Assembly: GCA_902495075.1 (NCBI GenBank)
Contig: CABUVO010000009.1
Location: forward strand, 43,367 to 107,366
Length of the DNA stretch: 64,000 bases
From: an uncultured Porphyromonadaceae bacterium
Lineage (GTDB): Bacteria > Bacteroidota > Bacteroidia > Bacteroidales > Muribaculaceae
Direction of reading: 5' to 3'
Both the position numbers and the translations under genes were made by a program. Below are positions 1 through 9,919 of the stretch, one piece after another. Each line of letters opens with the position of its first letter. Position 1 is the first letter of the stretch. Below the pieces are notes generated by a model, which worked only from the letters and a program-made list of their open reading frames with translations, made no database searches and was not told the DNA's origin.

Positions 1-1
1 T

Positions 2-715
2 GCAACAGGCGCGACAGATGACTGGGCGATTTCTCCGGAATTGTCGGGTGAACCTCAGACAATAAGCTTCTATGCCCTGTGTCTTCAGAGTTCAAATCCA
101 GAAAAGCTTTGTGTGCTTTACAGCACCGGCAGCACGAACCCTGATGATTTCACGGCTGTGAAGACCCTCACAAGGCAGATTACAGAAAAATGGAATAAAT
201 TCGAAATCCAGCTTCCTGCCGGTGCGAAACGTTTTGCCTTGAATTCATGTGCAATGAATGGAATGATGCTGGTTATTGACGATGTTACATTTTCAACGAG
301 ATATGATGATCCCGCCCGGCTAACGCTATCAGGATTCAACGTGTTCCGTAATGGAGAAAAGATCAATAATGAGCTTGTTGAAGACTTTGAATATCTTGAT
401 TCAGATCCTATGCCCGCCATTGGAGCAAGATATGTCATTACCGCAGTATATGAAGAGGGAGAGTCAAGAGGCTCAAACGCTGTAGAAATCGACTTCACTG
501 CAGTTGATGAGGTCGAAGGGAATACAGTCACCATCAAAGCGGTTCCCGGAAATATCATCATAAAAGGAGCAGAGGGTGCTCATGTCACCGTGGTTTCATA
601 CGATGGTAAAGTTATATTCTCAGGCATCGGTGACGCAGAAACAAATGTTTCAGTCACTTCCGGAATATATATTGTAAGAGCTGGCAGTAAGACTGCAAAG
701 CTGATAGTTAGATAA
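2..715 (+). CDS. Secreted multidomain protein, C-terminal part (5' truncated)
   Basis: The reading frame is open to the left edge of the window, so the true start lies outside it. About 237 residues are visible. The first roughly 95 (SFYALCLQ, a conserved MMLVIDDVTF strand) look like the end of a beta-sandwich of the choice-of-anchor J / cleaved-adhesin type. A fibronectin-III-like stretch follows (GFNVFRNGEKI ... YVITAVYEEGESRGSNAVEID). The last 70 residues form a tail ending SGIYIVRAGSKTAKLIVR, the same kind of C-terminal module seen on several other secreted proteins here. It is therefore probably exported or surface-exposed. The catalytic part, if any, is upstream, so no specific function can be given. 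A strong terminator follows 20 bases after the stop. Confidence 0.75.
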   Translation, partial: ATGATDDWAISPELSGEPQTISFYALCLQSSNPEKLCVLYSTGSTNPDDFTAVKTLTRQITEKWNKFEIQLPAGAKRFALNSCAMNGMMLVIDDVTFSTRYDDPARLTLSGFNVFRNGEKINNELVEDFEYLDSDPMPAIGARYVITAVYEEGESRGSNAVEIDFTAVDEVEGNTVTIKAVPGNIIIKGAEGAHVTVVSYDGKVIFSGIGDAETNVSVTSGIYIVRAGSKTAKLIVR

Positions 716-735
716 TAATTCCTCATAGCCAATAG

Positions 736-771
736 AAAAGCGGTTCGCCAATCCGGCGAACCGCTTTTTTT
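736..771 (+). terminator. Rho-independent terminator
   Basis: A perfect 14-bp stem (AAAAGCGGTTCGCC and its complement) closes a 5-base loop and runs into a T tract. It ends the transcript of the truncated secreted-protein gene and separates it from the protease/SusCD locus. Confidence 0.93.
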
Positions 772-1274
772 ATCTCAGTCTGGTCAATTTCAGTGTCAAT
801 TTCAAAAAGATATTCACCGGTTCTTGCAATAGTCTCTAAAACGGAAGATATAGGTAAAGGTTAAATAATGGCAATCGATGTTATTGAAAAATTATACAAG
901 ATTTAACTAAAAACATATAAATAAATCTATATCTTGTAAGAAAATTAGTTAAAACCCATAAATTTTGCGCTTATTTATGCATCATATTTAAAATCCTTTC
1001 GTTATCTTTGCGAATGAGATATAAGTTAGTTGCCGAGATGTAAGTGCCTGAAATTTTATTCAAGACTCTCCTCTCGTAACCAATCTTAATACTTTTTTAA
1101 ACAAGCTGGATCATGGTATTTATCGGACTGACCTAATAACTTCGCCATAAGTTATTAGGTATACGAAGAGTAATATTCTTACAGCGAATTTTTAACCCCC
1201 CTTTTTCAGAAATGTTAAGGGTCGGGTATTAGCTTGAATCATCCTTATTCATAATCTTTCTAACCTATCAGTAT
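772..1274 (+). promoter_or_regulatory. Long regulatory leader before the first metalloprotease module
   Basis: This 500-base AT-rich gap has no credible gene. A good Bacteroidetes -7 box, TATCTTTG, sits at 1003-1010, but no -33 TTTG lies at the expected spacing. Transcription from it would give a leader of roughly 255 bases, long for this group. The leader contains a perfect 12-bp inverted repeat, ACCTAATAACTT at 1131-1142 and AAGTTATTAGGT at 1149-1160, with a 6-base loop and no T tract, so it resembles an RNA structure or protein site more than a terminator. Upstream of the promoter two short inverted repeats interleave: 895-902 with 931-938, and 902-910 with 945-953. The function is inferred only. 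Confidence 0.5.
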
Positions 1275-3899
1275 ATGACTCTAAAATCTGTAAATTATGC
1301 AATTGTGGCTACCTTAGCATTGGGAGCTCTTTGCGTGGCGCAACCTGCGGATGCCAAAAAGAAAAAGAAATCAGAACTTCCCAAGGTTGAACTTTCAGCA
1401 GCTGCCAAAGACAGCATTGAGTTTCATAAGAAACTGAAAGACGCCACCGTGGCAAAGGGTATGTTCAATACATATATTGACAAGAAAGGTAAACTGTTTT
1501 TCGAAATTCCTGACTCAATATTAGGGAAGACATATATGCTTGTGAACCGTGTGAACTCGTTGTCGCAAACCAACGACTGGGTTGCCGGTCAGGTTGTGTC
1601 CTCCCGCCTTATCCGCTTTTCTCGCAATGACAACAATCTTTTCATCACTCTTCCGCAGTCTACAAATGTAGTGAATGATGATGATCCAATCCGCGCGTCG
1701 TTCGATCTTAATTTTGCTGAGCCGGTGCTCAAGTCTTTCAAAATTGATCATAAGGGAAACGGCAAGATATATGTTGATGTGACATCATTCTTCGCCGGCA
1801 ATGAGAAATCAATTTCTCCAATCAAGGAATCCAATCCCCTCTCCAAGATGCTTGGTGGCAGAGACGGCATCAAGGGTACATATTATGCGGATGGTTCCGG
1901 AATCCTTTCCGCCAAATCATTCCCGCAGAATGTTGAGGTCAAGAGCCGTCTTGCGTTTACTACCGCTATGGCAGCCAACCCATATACGGTTACAATGTCT
2001 CGCAACATTGTTCAGCTCCCTGACGATCCGATGCCCGTTCGTCTTCATGATAAAAGGGTAGGTTTCTTCTCGGAATATAAGAATCTTTATTCTTCCAAGC
2101 TCGACGGCACCAAGACTTATGAGATCATCAACCGTCATCGTCTTGAACCACGAGATGAGGATCGTGAAGCATATTTCGCAGGTAAGCTTGTGGAGCCTAA
2201 AAAGAAAATCGTTTTTTATGTCGACTCTGCATTTCCCGAGAAATGGCGTCCGGCAGTGAAAGAGGGTATCGAATACTGGAACAAGGCTTTTGAGGCTGCC
2301 GGTTTCAAGAATGCTGTCGAAGCCCGCGACTATCCTAAGGATGATCCGAATTTCGATCCTGACGATATCCGTTATTCCTGCATACGTTATTGCGTTACCC
2401 CCACTGCCAATGCAATGGGTCCCTCATATGCCGATCCACGCACAGGTGAAATCCTTGGTGCAGACGTGATATGGTATCATAACATCCTCAAGCTTGTTCA
2501 CAACTGGCGTTTCACCCAGACGGGTGCCGTTGATCCCAGAGTCCGCAAACCGGTGTTTGATGATGACGTGATGCATGAGTCTCTTACTTATGTAGCAGCT
2601 CACGAGATTGGACACTGCCTCGGTCTGATGCATAATATGGGAGCCTCCTATTCTTTCACTCTCGATAATCTCCGTGACCCCGCTTTCACACAGAAGCATG
2701 GCACTACTCCCTCCATTATGGACTATGCACGCAATAACTTTGTGGCGCAGCCTGGTGACATGGAGCGTGGCGTGCGTCTCACACCTCCCCCTGTCGGTGT
2801 GTATGATATCTATGCAATCAACTGGGGTTATCGATTGATTCCGGGGGCAGACACTCCCGAAGCTGAGAAACCGACTCTCGACCGCTGGATTGCAGAAAAA
2901 GCGGGAGATCCGATGTATGAGTTCGGTGCCCAGCAGTTCCTTGGTCTCGTTGATCCTACCGATCAGACCGAGGATCTCGGCAATGATCATATCAAAGCCG
3001 GCGACATGGCAATATCCAATCTCAAGATCATCATGAAAAATCTTGAAGACTGGGCAGCCGAACCCGGAGAAGACTTTGAACCGCTTGCCGACAAATATAA
3101 GGCAATGTGTCAGCAGTATCTTCGTCATGTCGGTCATGTGTATCCTTATATAGGTGGAGTTGAATTCAAGGAGATCCGTCAGGGAGCCAACGACAATGGC
3201 GCGCAGCGCAATTTCATTCCCAAGGCAAAACAGCGCCAGGCAATGAAATGGCTTTTGAACCAGGCGCGCACAAGCGACTGGATGGTTCCCTCCAAACTTC
3301 TTGCAAAATTTGAAGAGCCTTATCAGTTCCGTGACAAAATGCAGCGTAATATAGTGGCGTGTCTTCTGATCTCCACAAATCTTCAGCGTATCAAAGAGGG
3401 TGGAGAGTTTGATCCCAAAGTGAATTATACTCTTCCGGAGTATATCACCGAGGTTTACGATGGCATTTTCGATGCTACAAAGAAGAACAGGAAGCTTGAT
3501 GCCACGGAACGCAATATGCAGCAGGCTGCAATCGAGGTCATGACGACTTATTCAGGTCTCAAGCCCAAAGAGAGCAAATCATCGCGTGGCTTTGCCGATG
3601 AGGAATCGCTTTCAGTAGTTGATGAGTTTGCTGAGGCAATGGCGCTTTCCACAATTCCTGAATTCCCTTGCAGCTTCTCTGCTTGCGAGGCTCATCAGGA
3701 AGGTGACAACTCATTCTTCCGTCTGCTTCTCAACCAGACACCGCTTCCTACAACGGAGCTTCGTCCGATGATGACATCACTGCTCCGCAAGACTCTTAAT
3801 CTCTATAAGAGCCGTCGCGCAGCCACTGCCGATGCTGCAACCCGCGATTTCTATGATTATCAGATTCTCGCGATAGAGCGCACTCTTGAGGGTAAATAG
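1275..3899 (+). CDS. Secreted zinc-dependent metalloprotease (DUF5117/DUF5118/DUF4953 type)
   Basis: This 874-residue protein begins with a signal peptide (hydrophobic core to about residue 27, then KKKKK). It carries the metzincin-like zinc motif HEIGHCLGLMH, with zinc ligands H443, H447 and H453 and catalytic E444, followed by a Met-turn-like PSIMDYARNN around M482. Length and layout match the Bacteroidetes zinc-metalloprotease family with DUF5118 and DUF5117 N-terminal regions and a DUF4953 peptidase domain. It is likely a periplasmic or surface endopeptidase, though the substrate cannot be read from sequence. It is the first gene of a module with SusC, SusD and a small secreted protein, which suggests that released peptides are taken up by the neighbouring SusCD pair. 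A paralogue heads the next module. Confidence 0.9.
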   Translation: MTLKSVNYAIVATLALGALCVAQPADAKKKKKSELPKVELSAAAKDSIEFHKKLKDATVAKGMFNTYIDKKGKLFFEIPDSILGKTYMLVNRVNSLSQTNDWVAGQVVSSRLIRFSRNDNNLFITLPQSTNVVNDDDPIRASFDLNFAEPVLKSFKIDHKGNGKIYVDVTSFFAGNEKSISPIKESNPLSKMLGGRDGIKGTYYADGSGILSAKSFPQNVEVKSRLAFTTAMAANPYTVTMSRNIVQLPDDPMPVRLHDKRVGFFSEYKNLYSSKLDGTKTYEIINRHRLEPRDEDREAYFAGKLVEPKKKIVFYVDSAFPEKWRPAVKEGIEYWNKAFEAAGFKNAVEARDYPKDDPNFDPDDIRYSCIRYCVTPTANAMGPSYADPRTGEILGADVIWYHNILKLVHNWRFTQTGAVDPRVRKPVFDDDVMHESLTYVAAHEIGHCLGLMHNMGASYSFTLDNLRDPAFTQKHGTTPSIMDYARNNFVAQPGDMERGVRLTPPPVGVYDIYAINWGYRLIPGADTPEAEKPTLDRWIAEKAGDPMYEFGAQQFLGLVDPTDQTEDLGNDHIKAGDMAISNLKIIMKNLEDWAAEPGEDFEPLADKYKAMCQQYLRHVGHVYPYIGGVEFKEIRQGANDNGAQRNFIPKAKQRQAMKWLLNQARTSDWMVPSKLLAKFEEPYQFRDKMQRNIVACLLISTNLQRIKEGGEFDPKVNYTLPEYITEVYDGIFDATKKNRKLDATERNMQQAAIEVMTTYSGLKPKESKSSRGFADEESLSVVDEFAEAMALSTIPEFPCSFSACEAHQEGDNSFFRLLLNQTPLPTTELRPMMTSLLRKTLNLYKSRRAATADAATRDFYDYQILAIERTLEGK

Positions 3900-3942
3900 T
3901 TTAATTGCGTAAGCGCAGTTTATAAGTTTAAAATATATTTAG

Positions 3943-6900
3943 ATGAGATACATACTGTCAATTATATTCCTCTGCCTGGCGACTGTGGCAACATTCGCAC
4001 AGTCCGGACCCGTCACGGGTATGGTAGTGGATGAGAAGGGCGAACCCCTGATCGGCGTCACTGTAAAGGTGAGCGGAACCTCCGTTGGAACCTCCACCGA
4101 CCTTGACGGCAAGTTTTCAATCAATATACCGGCAAAGAAAAGCCGGATAGATATATCATACGTGGGTTACCGCACTCAGCATCTTGACGTCGTGCCCGGT
4201 CAGAAGCTTCAGTCAATAAAGCTTGAGCCAACCGCCAGTGATATTGATGAGATTGTGGTAATCGGTTATGGCACAGCAAAGAAAAGTTCGCTGACATCAT
4301 CTGTAGAGGTGATCACAGGCGATGAGCTTACAAAGATACCGGCGATGAATGTTGACCAGTCGCTTGCCGGCACTATGCCTGGTCTCGGTGTCATGAACAC
4401 CTCGGGTGACCCATCTTCTGCTAAAGAGGCTTCGCTTGCCATCCGTGGTAACAGCGGCGAGCCGTTGCTTGTAATCGACGGAGTGCCCCGTCTCGGCACG
4501 AACACATCCGATGGAGAGATGCGTCTTTCCGACCTAAACCCTGATGATATCGAGAGCATTTCCGTATTGAAGGATGCTGCTGCAGCCGCCGTATATGGTG
4601 CGCGTGCAGCAAACGGTGTTATCCTTGTGCAGACAAAACGCGGTAAAGAGGGTGGTAAGGCGAGAATAAATTTCCGCGGACAGTTCAACTTCCAGGAAGC
4701 AACCTATCTTCCAAAATTCCTTGATGCCAACCAGTTCGCGCAGCTTTATAACCGTTGTGTCGATCAGTCGGACAATTCTTCCTATACCAAGTATGATCTT
4801 GATGAGATTGGCAAGAATCCCAATCTTTATGGCAATGAGAACATGCTCGACTATCTCGACAAATGGGGACATTCGCAACGTTACACCTTGTCGGTGTCGG
4901 GCGGTGTGAAATCGATTCGCTACTTTATCTCCGGCGGTTACACCAATACCAAGGGTCTTTATTCCAATGTTAGTCGCGACCGTTTCAACTATAATGCCAA
5001 AATCGACGCGGATATTCTTAAGGGTTTGTCGTTGGCAGTGAACTTCAACGGGTCTGTGTCGACCAATAAGAATTCATCTTATACAACCATCGATGCGGCA
5101 TATTCATATTCTCCGTTGCAGGTGCTCCGTTTCACCGATGGCAATCTTGCCTCGATCGATGGCGGCAACCCCCTTATCAATGTGGAGGGTATCGGAGGAT
5201 ATAACAAAGTGAAATCAGATTATCATACACTCGATGCTCAGTTGCGTTACAAAATCCCAGGAGTGGATGGATTGCAGGTTTATCTGAAAGGTACTCTTGA
5301 CCTTAACCATCAGAACACATCAAAATATTCTAAGCCGGTAGCTCTCTATCTTTATGATGAAGAGACAGGGACCACATCGGTTGACCCTAAGACTGTATAT
5401 CCTACTGCTAAGATATCGCTTCAAGACAGATGGCAAACCATTAATAACAAATTGGTTGAGCTTGGTGTCAACTATAATCATACATTTGCGGAGAAACATG
5501 AGGTGAGTGGTACACTGGTAGCCAACTATCAGGATTACAATAATAAATATATGCAAGGCCTCAATCCAAATCTTCCAGGAGAATATCCGGAAGTGATGGG
5601 TTCCACAAGTGCGGGTCAGCTTACAGGATCGGAATATTACAGTCAAAGGGCTTCGCTCGTAGGACGTGCAACATATGGTTTTGCATCCCGTTATTTTGCT
5701 GAATTCTCCTTCCGTGTGGATGGTTCCACACGTTTTGCTCCCGGTCATCGCTGGGGGTTCTTCCCCACGGCATCTGCGTCCTGGGTAATCAGTAATGAGA
5801 AGTTCTTCGAGAATGTCAACAACAATGTCATTTCTTTTGCAAAACTTCGTGCATCAGCCGGTATTCTTGGAGATGACGGGGCTCTAGGTGATTACAGTTA
5901 CCTTAAGCAGTATATATATTCGCCCAACGGAGGTTATCAGATTGGTGGCAATTTTGCGCCCGGTGTGATTACAGCCACGGGTTCCGTACCCAATGAGAAT
6001 CTTCAGTGGGGAAAATCCAAAGACTGGAACATCGGTGTGGATTTGGGATTCTGGAATAACCGTATCAACGCATCTGTTGAATATTACCAGCGTTATCGCA
6101 CCAATATGATTACCAGCGCTCCGTCATATCTCTTCCCGCCCTCGGTAGGAACCGGAGGGTCAGTGCCGAGTGTGAATATCGGAAAGATACGCTATCAGGG
6201 TGTTGATTTCTCAATCAAGCATCTCAATACGGTTGGTGACTTTAAATACAGCGTAAGTTTTAACCTGTCGTTCTCCAATAATAAGGTGCTCGACTATGGT
6301 GATGAGTCTACTCAGCCCGAGAATTTGCGTCGTGCCGGCAAGCCGCATCTTGTATGGTCACTTTATGAGGCAGCCGGTCTATTCCAGAGCTACGAGGAGA
6401 TTGCCGCGTGGCCCGTGGATCAGGACGGACAGGGCAACGCCACCCTTGCACCCGGTGATATCAAGTATATCGACCAAAACGGTGACAATGTTCTTTCCAA
6501 CAAAGACCGCGTGTATGTCAAGAATTCTTCCATGCCTGACATGCATTATGGAATCGGACTGTCGGCATCGTGGAAAGGCATCTATATGAATGCTCAGTTC
6601 CAGGGCGTTTCCGGCTATAACCAGAAGATTAATGAGCTTTATACTCTCGAAAGCCGTTCTTTGCCGCGTTTCCAGGATTACCATCTTACCAATACGTGGA
6701 CACCTGAGAATCCCGGTGCTGAGTATCCAAGAGTGAAATTCACTCCGAGCAGCGATAACAACAGACTGGAATCCACATTCTGGGTTCGCAACTGCAGCTT
6801 CCTGCGTCTGAAGGCTCTTACTGTCGGTTATCGTTTCCCCTCTAAAATGCTCCGCAAGGCGCATATCTCCACTCTCGACATTGCATTGCAGGGTGGAAAT

Positions 6901-6999
6901 CTCTTCACGATCTCGTCGCTCCATAACATGGATCCCGAGTCGCTTCGTGGTTATCCCCTTTCAAGGACTTATGGTGTAACCCTTAACTTTGGCTTCTAA
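3943..6999 (+). CDS. SusC/RagA-family TonB-linked outer membrane transporter
   Basis: The 1018-residue product has a signal peptide (about 1-20), then a carboxypeptidase-D-like regulatory domain (about 24-105, VTGMVVDEKGEPLIGVTVKV). A TonB plug follows with the SusC/RagA signature around 205-230 (DIESISVLKDAAAAAVYGAR), and then a 22-strand barrel that ends in Phe (LNFGF). It imports oligomeric nutrients across the outer membrane with its SusD partner, driven by TonB. Its stop overlaps the next ATG by one base, so the pair is translationally coupled. Because a metalloprotease precedes it, peptides are a more likely cargo than glycans, but this is inferred. The paralogue is at 12587-15655. Confidence 0.95.
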   Translation: MRYILSIIFLCLATVATFAQSGPVTGMVVDEKGEPLIGVTVKVSGTSVGTSTDLDGKFSINIPAKKSRIDISYVGYRTQHLDVVPGQKLQSIKLEPTASDIDEIVVIGYGTAKKSSLTSSVEVITGDELTKIPAMNVDQSLAGTMPGLGVMNTSGDPSSAKEASLAIRGNSGEPLLVIDGVPRLGTNTSDGEMRLSDLNPDDIESISVLKDAAAAAVYGARAANGVILVQTKRGKEGGKARINFRGQFNFQEATYLPKFLDANQFAQLYNRCVDQSDNSSYTKYDLDEIGKNPNLYGNENMLDYLDKWGHSQRYTLSVSGGVKSIRYFISGGYTNTKGLYSNVSRDRFNYNAKIDADILKGLSLAVNFNGSVSTNKNSSYTTIDAAYSYSPLQVLRFTDGNLASIDGGNPLINVEGIGGYNKVKSDYHTLDAQLRYKIPGVDGLQVYLKGTLDLNHQNTSKYSKPVALYLYDEETGTTSVDPKTVYPTAKISLQDRWQTINNKLVELGVNYNHTFAEKHEVSGTLVANYQDYNNKYMQGLNPNLPGEYPEVMGSTSAGQLTGSEYYSQRASLVGRATYGFASRYFAEFSFRVDGSTRFAPGHRWGFFPTASASWVISNEKFFENVNNNVISFAKLRASAGILGDDGALGDYSYLKQYIYSPNGGYQIGGNFAPGVITATGSVPNENLQWGKSKDWNIGVDLGFWNNRINASVEYYQRYRTNMITSAPSYLFPPSVGTGGSVPSVNIGKIRYQGVDFSIKHLNTVGDFKYSVSFNLSFSNNKVLDYGDESTQPENLRRAGKPHLVWSLYEAAGLFQSYEEIAAWPVDQDGQGNATLAPGDIKYIDQNGDNVLSNKDRVYVKNSSMPDMHYGIGLSASWKGIYMNAQFQGVSGYNQKINELYTLESRSLPRFQDYHLTNTWTPENPGAEYPRVKFTPSSDNNRLESTFWVRNCSFLRLKALTVGYRFPSKMLRKAHISTLDIALQGGNLFTISSLHNMDPESLRGYPLSRTYGVTLNFGF

Positions 7000-8771
7000 T
7001 GAAATTCAGAAAATTATTATATACGATGCCGCTTGTGATCGCGGCAACCGGACTAACGGGATGCGACAGCATGTTCCGTGACGCTCCTTTCGATTCTCTC
7101 TCCGAGAATATTATCTGGGGAGACCCCCATCTTGTCGATGAGTATGTGCTTCCATGGTACCGTAGTATGGATTCAGGCTTCAATACTTTTGTGACAACCA
7201 TTATGCAGGGTTTGGGTACGGAATATGACCCATGGTATGGTGATCAGTTAACTGTAGGACGCAGTGATTGGTATCAGGCGGATTACGGTAATATACTTAA
7301 GAGTTCGCAGCAGAATCTGACACAGCGCGGACGTTCCATCTGGTCGAGTTGCTATTCTCAAGTCAACAGCATAAACACATTGCTTGAGAATCAAGATAAA
7401 TTGGCGCCTTCGATCAAAGAGCGTGTGCTCGGTGAAGCGCATTTCTTCCGTGCTTATTACTATTACAAGATGCTGCGTTATTTTGGTGGCACGATGATTA
7501 TTACCCGCACGTATGATCCTTTGGTTGATGATGTTAAATTCCCTCGTGCCTCATACGCTGAGATGGTTGAGTTTATATGCAACGAGGCTGAAGAGGCTGC
7601 TAAACATCTTCCACTCTCTAATGCAGCTACAGATGTCGGTCGTCCAACCAAAGGTGTGTGCTATATGCTTCGCGCCAAGACATATTTCTGGGCTGCCGGT
7701 GAGCATTATCAGAATCAGACCAAGTCATATCTTGGTTTCCCTGACAATCGCACAGACGAGATGCTTGATCTTGCAGCTGCCGAGTATGATCGCGTAATTG
7801 GTACAAAACAATATGATCTCATACCCATTGCCGCGACTGATCGCGATGGTGTTGTTGCCGAATATCGCAACATCTTCCTAACCAAGAATTCAAAGGAATC
7901 TATATGGGAAGTGCAACATGCCGACGACGGTAACTTCGATTATGGCAATGGTCATAAACTTGACCGCGATGCATCGGCTCCTTCTTTCGGAGGCACGAAT
8001 GCAGCATATAATCCCACGCAGAATCATGTGGATGAATACCGCATGGCAAATGGCAAAAGTATAAAAGATCCTGATTCCGGATATGACAAGAACAACCCGT
8101 ATGAAGGTCGTGATTTCCGTTTCTATGCCAATATCCTTTATGATGGCGCGCAGTGGAAGGGGCACACAATGGATATTCATTACACAATCGTTGATGGTAA
8201 GGAAGTTGCAGGGGAAGACCTGACTAAATATGGCACTTCTACTACAGCTGCAGTGTCACGTACCGGATATTATATGGCGAAATTCCTTCGTGAAAGCCAG
8301 GTTATAGACAATGACGAAACCTATGCCAGCTCGCAGAATTGTATTCTTTGGCGTTATGCCGAGCTTCTTTTGGATTATGCGGAGATCGAGTACAAACTTA
8401 ATCGTGGGGATAAGGGACTTGATAAGGTAAACCGGATCCGTCGACGTGTTCACATGCCGGAACTGACATCCATCACATGGGAAGATATAGAGAATGAGCG
8501 TCGTGTAGAGCTTGCTTTTGAGAAGTCTACCTATTGGGATCTTCTACGTTGGAATGTGGCGGAACGTCGCATGACGGGAAGTACAAACCCTCTTTTTGGT
8601 GTCAAGATTGTTTATAATGCTGACGGCACTAAAAAGATTACCAATCCGGTTGTGAACGGACGTACAACCAGTGTGCGTTATTTCAGAACATTGCAGTATT
8701 ATCTCCCGATTGACTGGAGTGACGTGAAGTATCACGGATTGGAACAGAATCCGGACTGGATAGAGATGTGA
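6999..8771 (+). CDS. SusD/RagB-family nutrient-binding lipoprotein
   Basis: This 590-residue protein has a lipoprotein signal with lipobox LTGC near residues 20-23. It has the alpha-helical TPR-like SusD fold and the family's conserved C-terminal stretch (ENERRVELAFEKSTYWDLLRW), and it ends in NPDWIEM, typical of the family. It caps the SusC barrel on the cell surface and captures substrate. It overlaps the SusC stop codon by one base. It is the same length as its paralogue at 15848-17620 and clearly alignable throughout, including the shared ANGVEYRMANG-like stretch (HVDEYRMANGK). Confidence 0.95.
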   Translation: MKFRKLLYTMPLVIAATGLTGCDSMFRDAPFDSLSENIIWGDPHLVDEYVLPWYRSMDSGFNTFVTTIMQGLGTEYDPWYGDQLTVGRSDWYQADYGNILKSSQQNLTQRGRSIWSSCYSQVNSINTLLENQDKLAPSIKERVLGEAHFFRAYYYYKMLRYFGGTMIITRTYDPLVDDVKFPRASYAEMVEFICNEAEEAAKHLPLSNAATDVGRPTKGVCYMLRAKTYFWAAGEHYQNQTKSYLGFPDNRTDEMLDLAAAEYDRVIGTKQYDLIPIAATDRDGVVAEYRNIFLTKNSKESIWEVQHADDGNFDYGNGHKLDRDASAPSFGGTNAAYNPTQNHVDEYRMANGKSIKDPDSGYDKNNPYEGRDFRFYANILYDGAQWKGHTMDIHYTIVDGKEVAGEDLTKYGTSTTAAVSRTGYYMAKFLRESQVIDNDETYASSQNCILWRYAELLLDYAEIEYKLNRGDKGLDKVNRIRRRVHMPELTSITWEDIENERRVELAFEKSTYWDLLRWNVAERRMTGSTNPLFGVKIVYNADGTKKITNPVVNGRTTSVRYFRTLQYYLPIDWSDVKYHGLEQNPDWIEM

Positions 8772-8774
8772 TTT

Positions 8775-8851
8775 AGTAGGAAGGGAAAAGGGGAAAGGGA
8801 ATAGGTAAAAGGTAATAGTGAAAAGGAATCAGGTGTTTGAAAGCCTGATTC
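8775..8851. repeat. Intergenic purine-rich heptamer tract and hairpin
   Basis: From 8775 to 8826 the gap consists of degenerate GGAAAGG/GGTAAAA/GGTAATA units of about seven bases. It is followed by an 8-bp perfect hairpin, GAATCAGG at 8826-8833 with CCTGATTC at 8844-8851. There is no strong T tract, so it may only attenuate read-through between the SusD gene and the secreted-protein gene. Confidence 0.5.
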
Positions 8852-8889
8852 TTACAATCCAATAATATAGAAGTCAAAAATATAGAAGT

Positions 8890-9735
8890 ATGAAAAAAGT
8901 TTTACTTACATTTGCGGCTTTAGCCGCGTTTTCTGCAGTGAATGCGCAGCAGACTTATAACTATTTTGATCCTGCTGATTGTGATGCTGATGGATGGCTC
9001 TGGTTTAACACACAAGAGAAACTTGATAAATATGTAGGTTGGGGAGATCCTTTCGATACAACTAAGAATCCGAAAATAATGCTCCAGGCTGCCGAACATG
9101 GCGATTATGCAGAGCCGACTTTAGATCCTACACTTCAAGGATACAACGCTGACCGCGTTCAGGGTGGAGAGGGTAGCTGGACCGGAGGTATTATCCTTCC
9201 TGGAAGTTCAACTGCGAATGGTTCAGATAATCCCAATGGTGCCGGTATTCTACTACAGCTGCCAGATTGTGCCTATTTCGGTCTTAAGCTGTCCACAGAA
9301 TCGGAATACATTTGTGTAGGTCTTAAAGGAGGCAAAGGATGGCTTGAGGGTGTTGACCTTGCGCTTATTCAGACCTATCTGAGAATGGGTGCGTTCGTGA
9401 ACAGACCATTGGCATCTGTCCCTCAATTCACATGGGAAAATATTCAGAATGTGGAGAATGCGAATACCAATCTTAAGCTTGCTTCTCCGCTTGGTGAAAA
9501 GGTGACAGCCCAGGTGCGTAACAATAGAGGTGATGATCTGTATGTTCAGGGTATAAAAATTCTGACATATACCGATAACGGATATGCCGGTGGTTCCGGT
9601 GTTGCCGGAATCGAGGCTGACGAAAACGCTCATGTTGAGTTCTTCAACATGCAGGGTATGAAGGTGAGCGGTAACGAGCCTGGTATGTATATCCGTCGTC
9701 AAGGCTCCAAAACAGCAAAAGTTATTGTCAAATAA
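8890..9735 (+). CDS. Small secreted protein with C-terminal sorting-like tail
   Basis: The product has 281 residues with a clear signal peptide (AAFSAVNAQQ, cleavage about residue 19). The N-terminal motif TYNYFDPADCDADGWLWF is almost identical in the paralogue at 17708-18598. The C-terminal 45 residues (GVAGIEADENAHVEFFNMQG ... GMYIRRQGSK) form the tail shared by several secreted proteins of the window, reminiscent of Por-type sorting domains. The middle is predicted to be beta-rich. I do not recognise an enzyme domain. As the last gene of the protease-SusC-SusD module it may be a surface substrate-binding accessory, which is inferred from position only. Confidence 0.8.
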   Translation: MKKVLLTFAALAAFSAVNAQQTYNYFDPADCDADGWLWFNTQEKLDKYVGWGDPFDTTKNPKIMLQAAEHGDYAEPTLDPTLQGYNADRVQGGEGSWTGGIILPGSSTANGSDNPNGAGILLQLPDCAYFGLKLSTESEYICVGLKGGKGWLEGVDLALIQTYLRMGAFVNRPLASVPQFTWENIQNVENANTNLKLASPLGEKVTAQVRNNRGDDLYVQGIKILTYTDNGYAGGSGVAGIEADENAHVEFFNMQGMKVSGNEPGMYIRRQGSKTAKVIVK

Positions 9736-9748
9736 CTTCTGCGACTGT

Positions 9749-9869
9749 CCTCGAAGAGGGCATTTGGTTATAACCCCGCATCGGCGGGAAGCTCTTGAAA
9801 GGAGCTTACACGCCGGTGTGGGGTGGAGACCCAAAGAAACACTGCGGCCTCGAAGAGGTCGAATGATAT
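9749..9869 (+). repeat. Structured REP/BIME-like element, copy A
   Basis: The hairpin CCTCGAAGAGG occurs at both ends (9749-9759 and 9848-9858). Between them lies a 13-bp stem, CCCCGCATCGGCG at 9774-9786 with CGCCGGTGTGGGG at 9811-9823, enclosing a smaller hairpin (AAGCTC/GAGCTT). The left arm is followed by the conserved GGTTATAACCCC. It lies directly after the first module's last gene. Other copies are at 18643-18763, 36892-37010 and, inverted, 37029-37140. Confidence 0.85.
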
Positions 9870-9919
9870 ACGAATATAACCTTATCTAAGATTCCATAAA
9901 ACACCACATTCGAACTACA

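Noticed and set aside
2424..3137. 237-codon minus-strand frame inside the first metalloprotease
   Set aside because: It lies wholly antisense to a clearly conserved zinc protease, has no promoter or signal and no recognisable protein; the same shadow appears in the paralogue at 11087-11653.
9253..9834. 193-codon minus-strand frame across the small secreted-protein gene
   Set aside because: It is antisense to a gene with signal peptide and conserved tail, and its N-terminal part translates the structured repeat.
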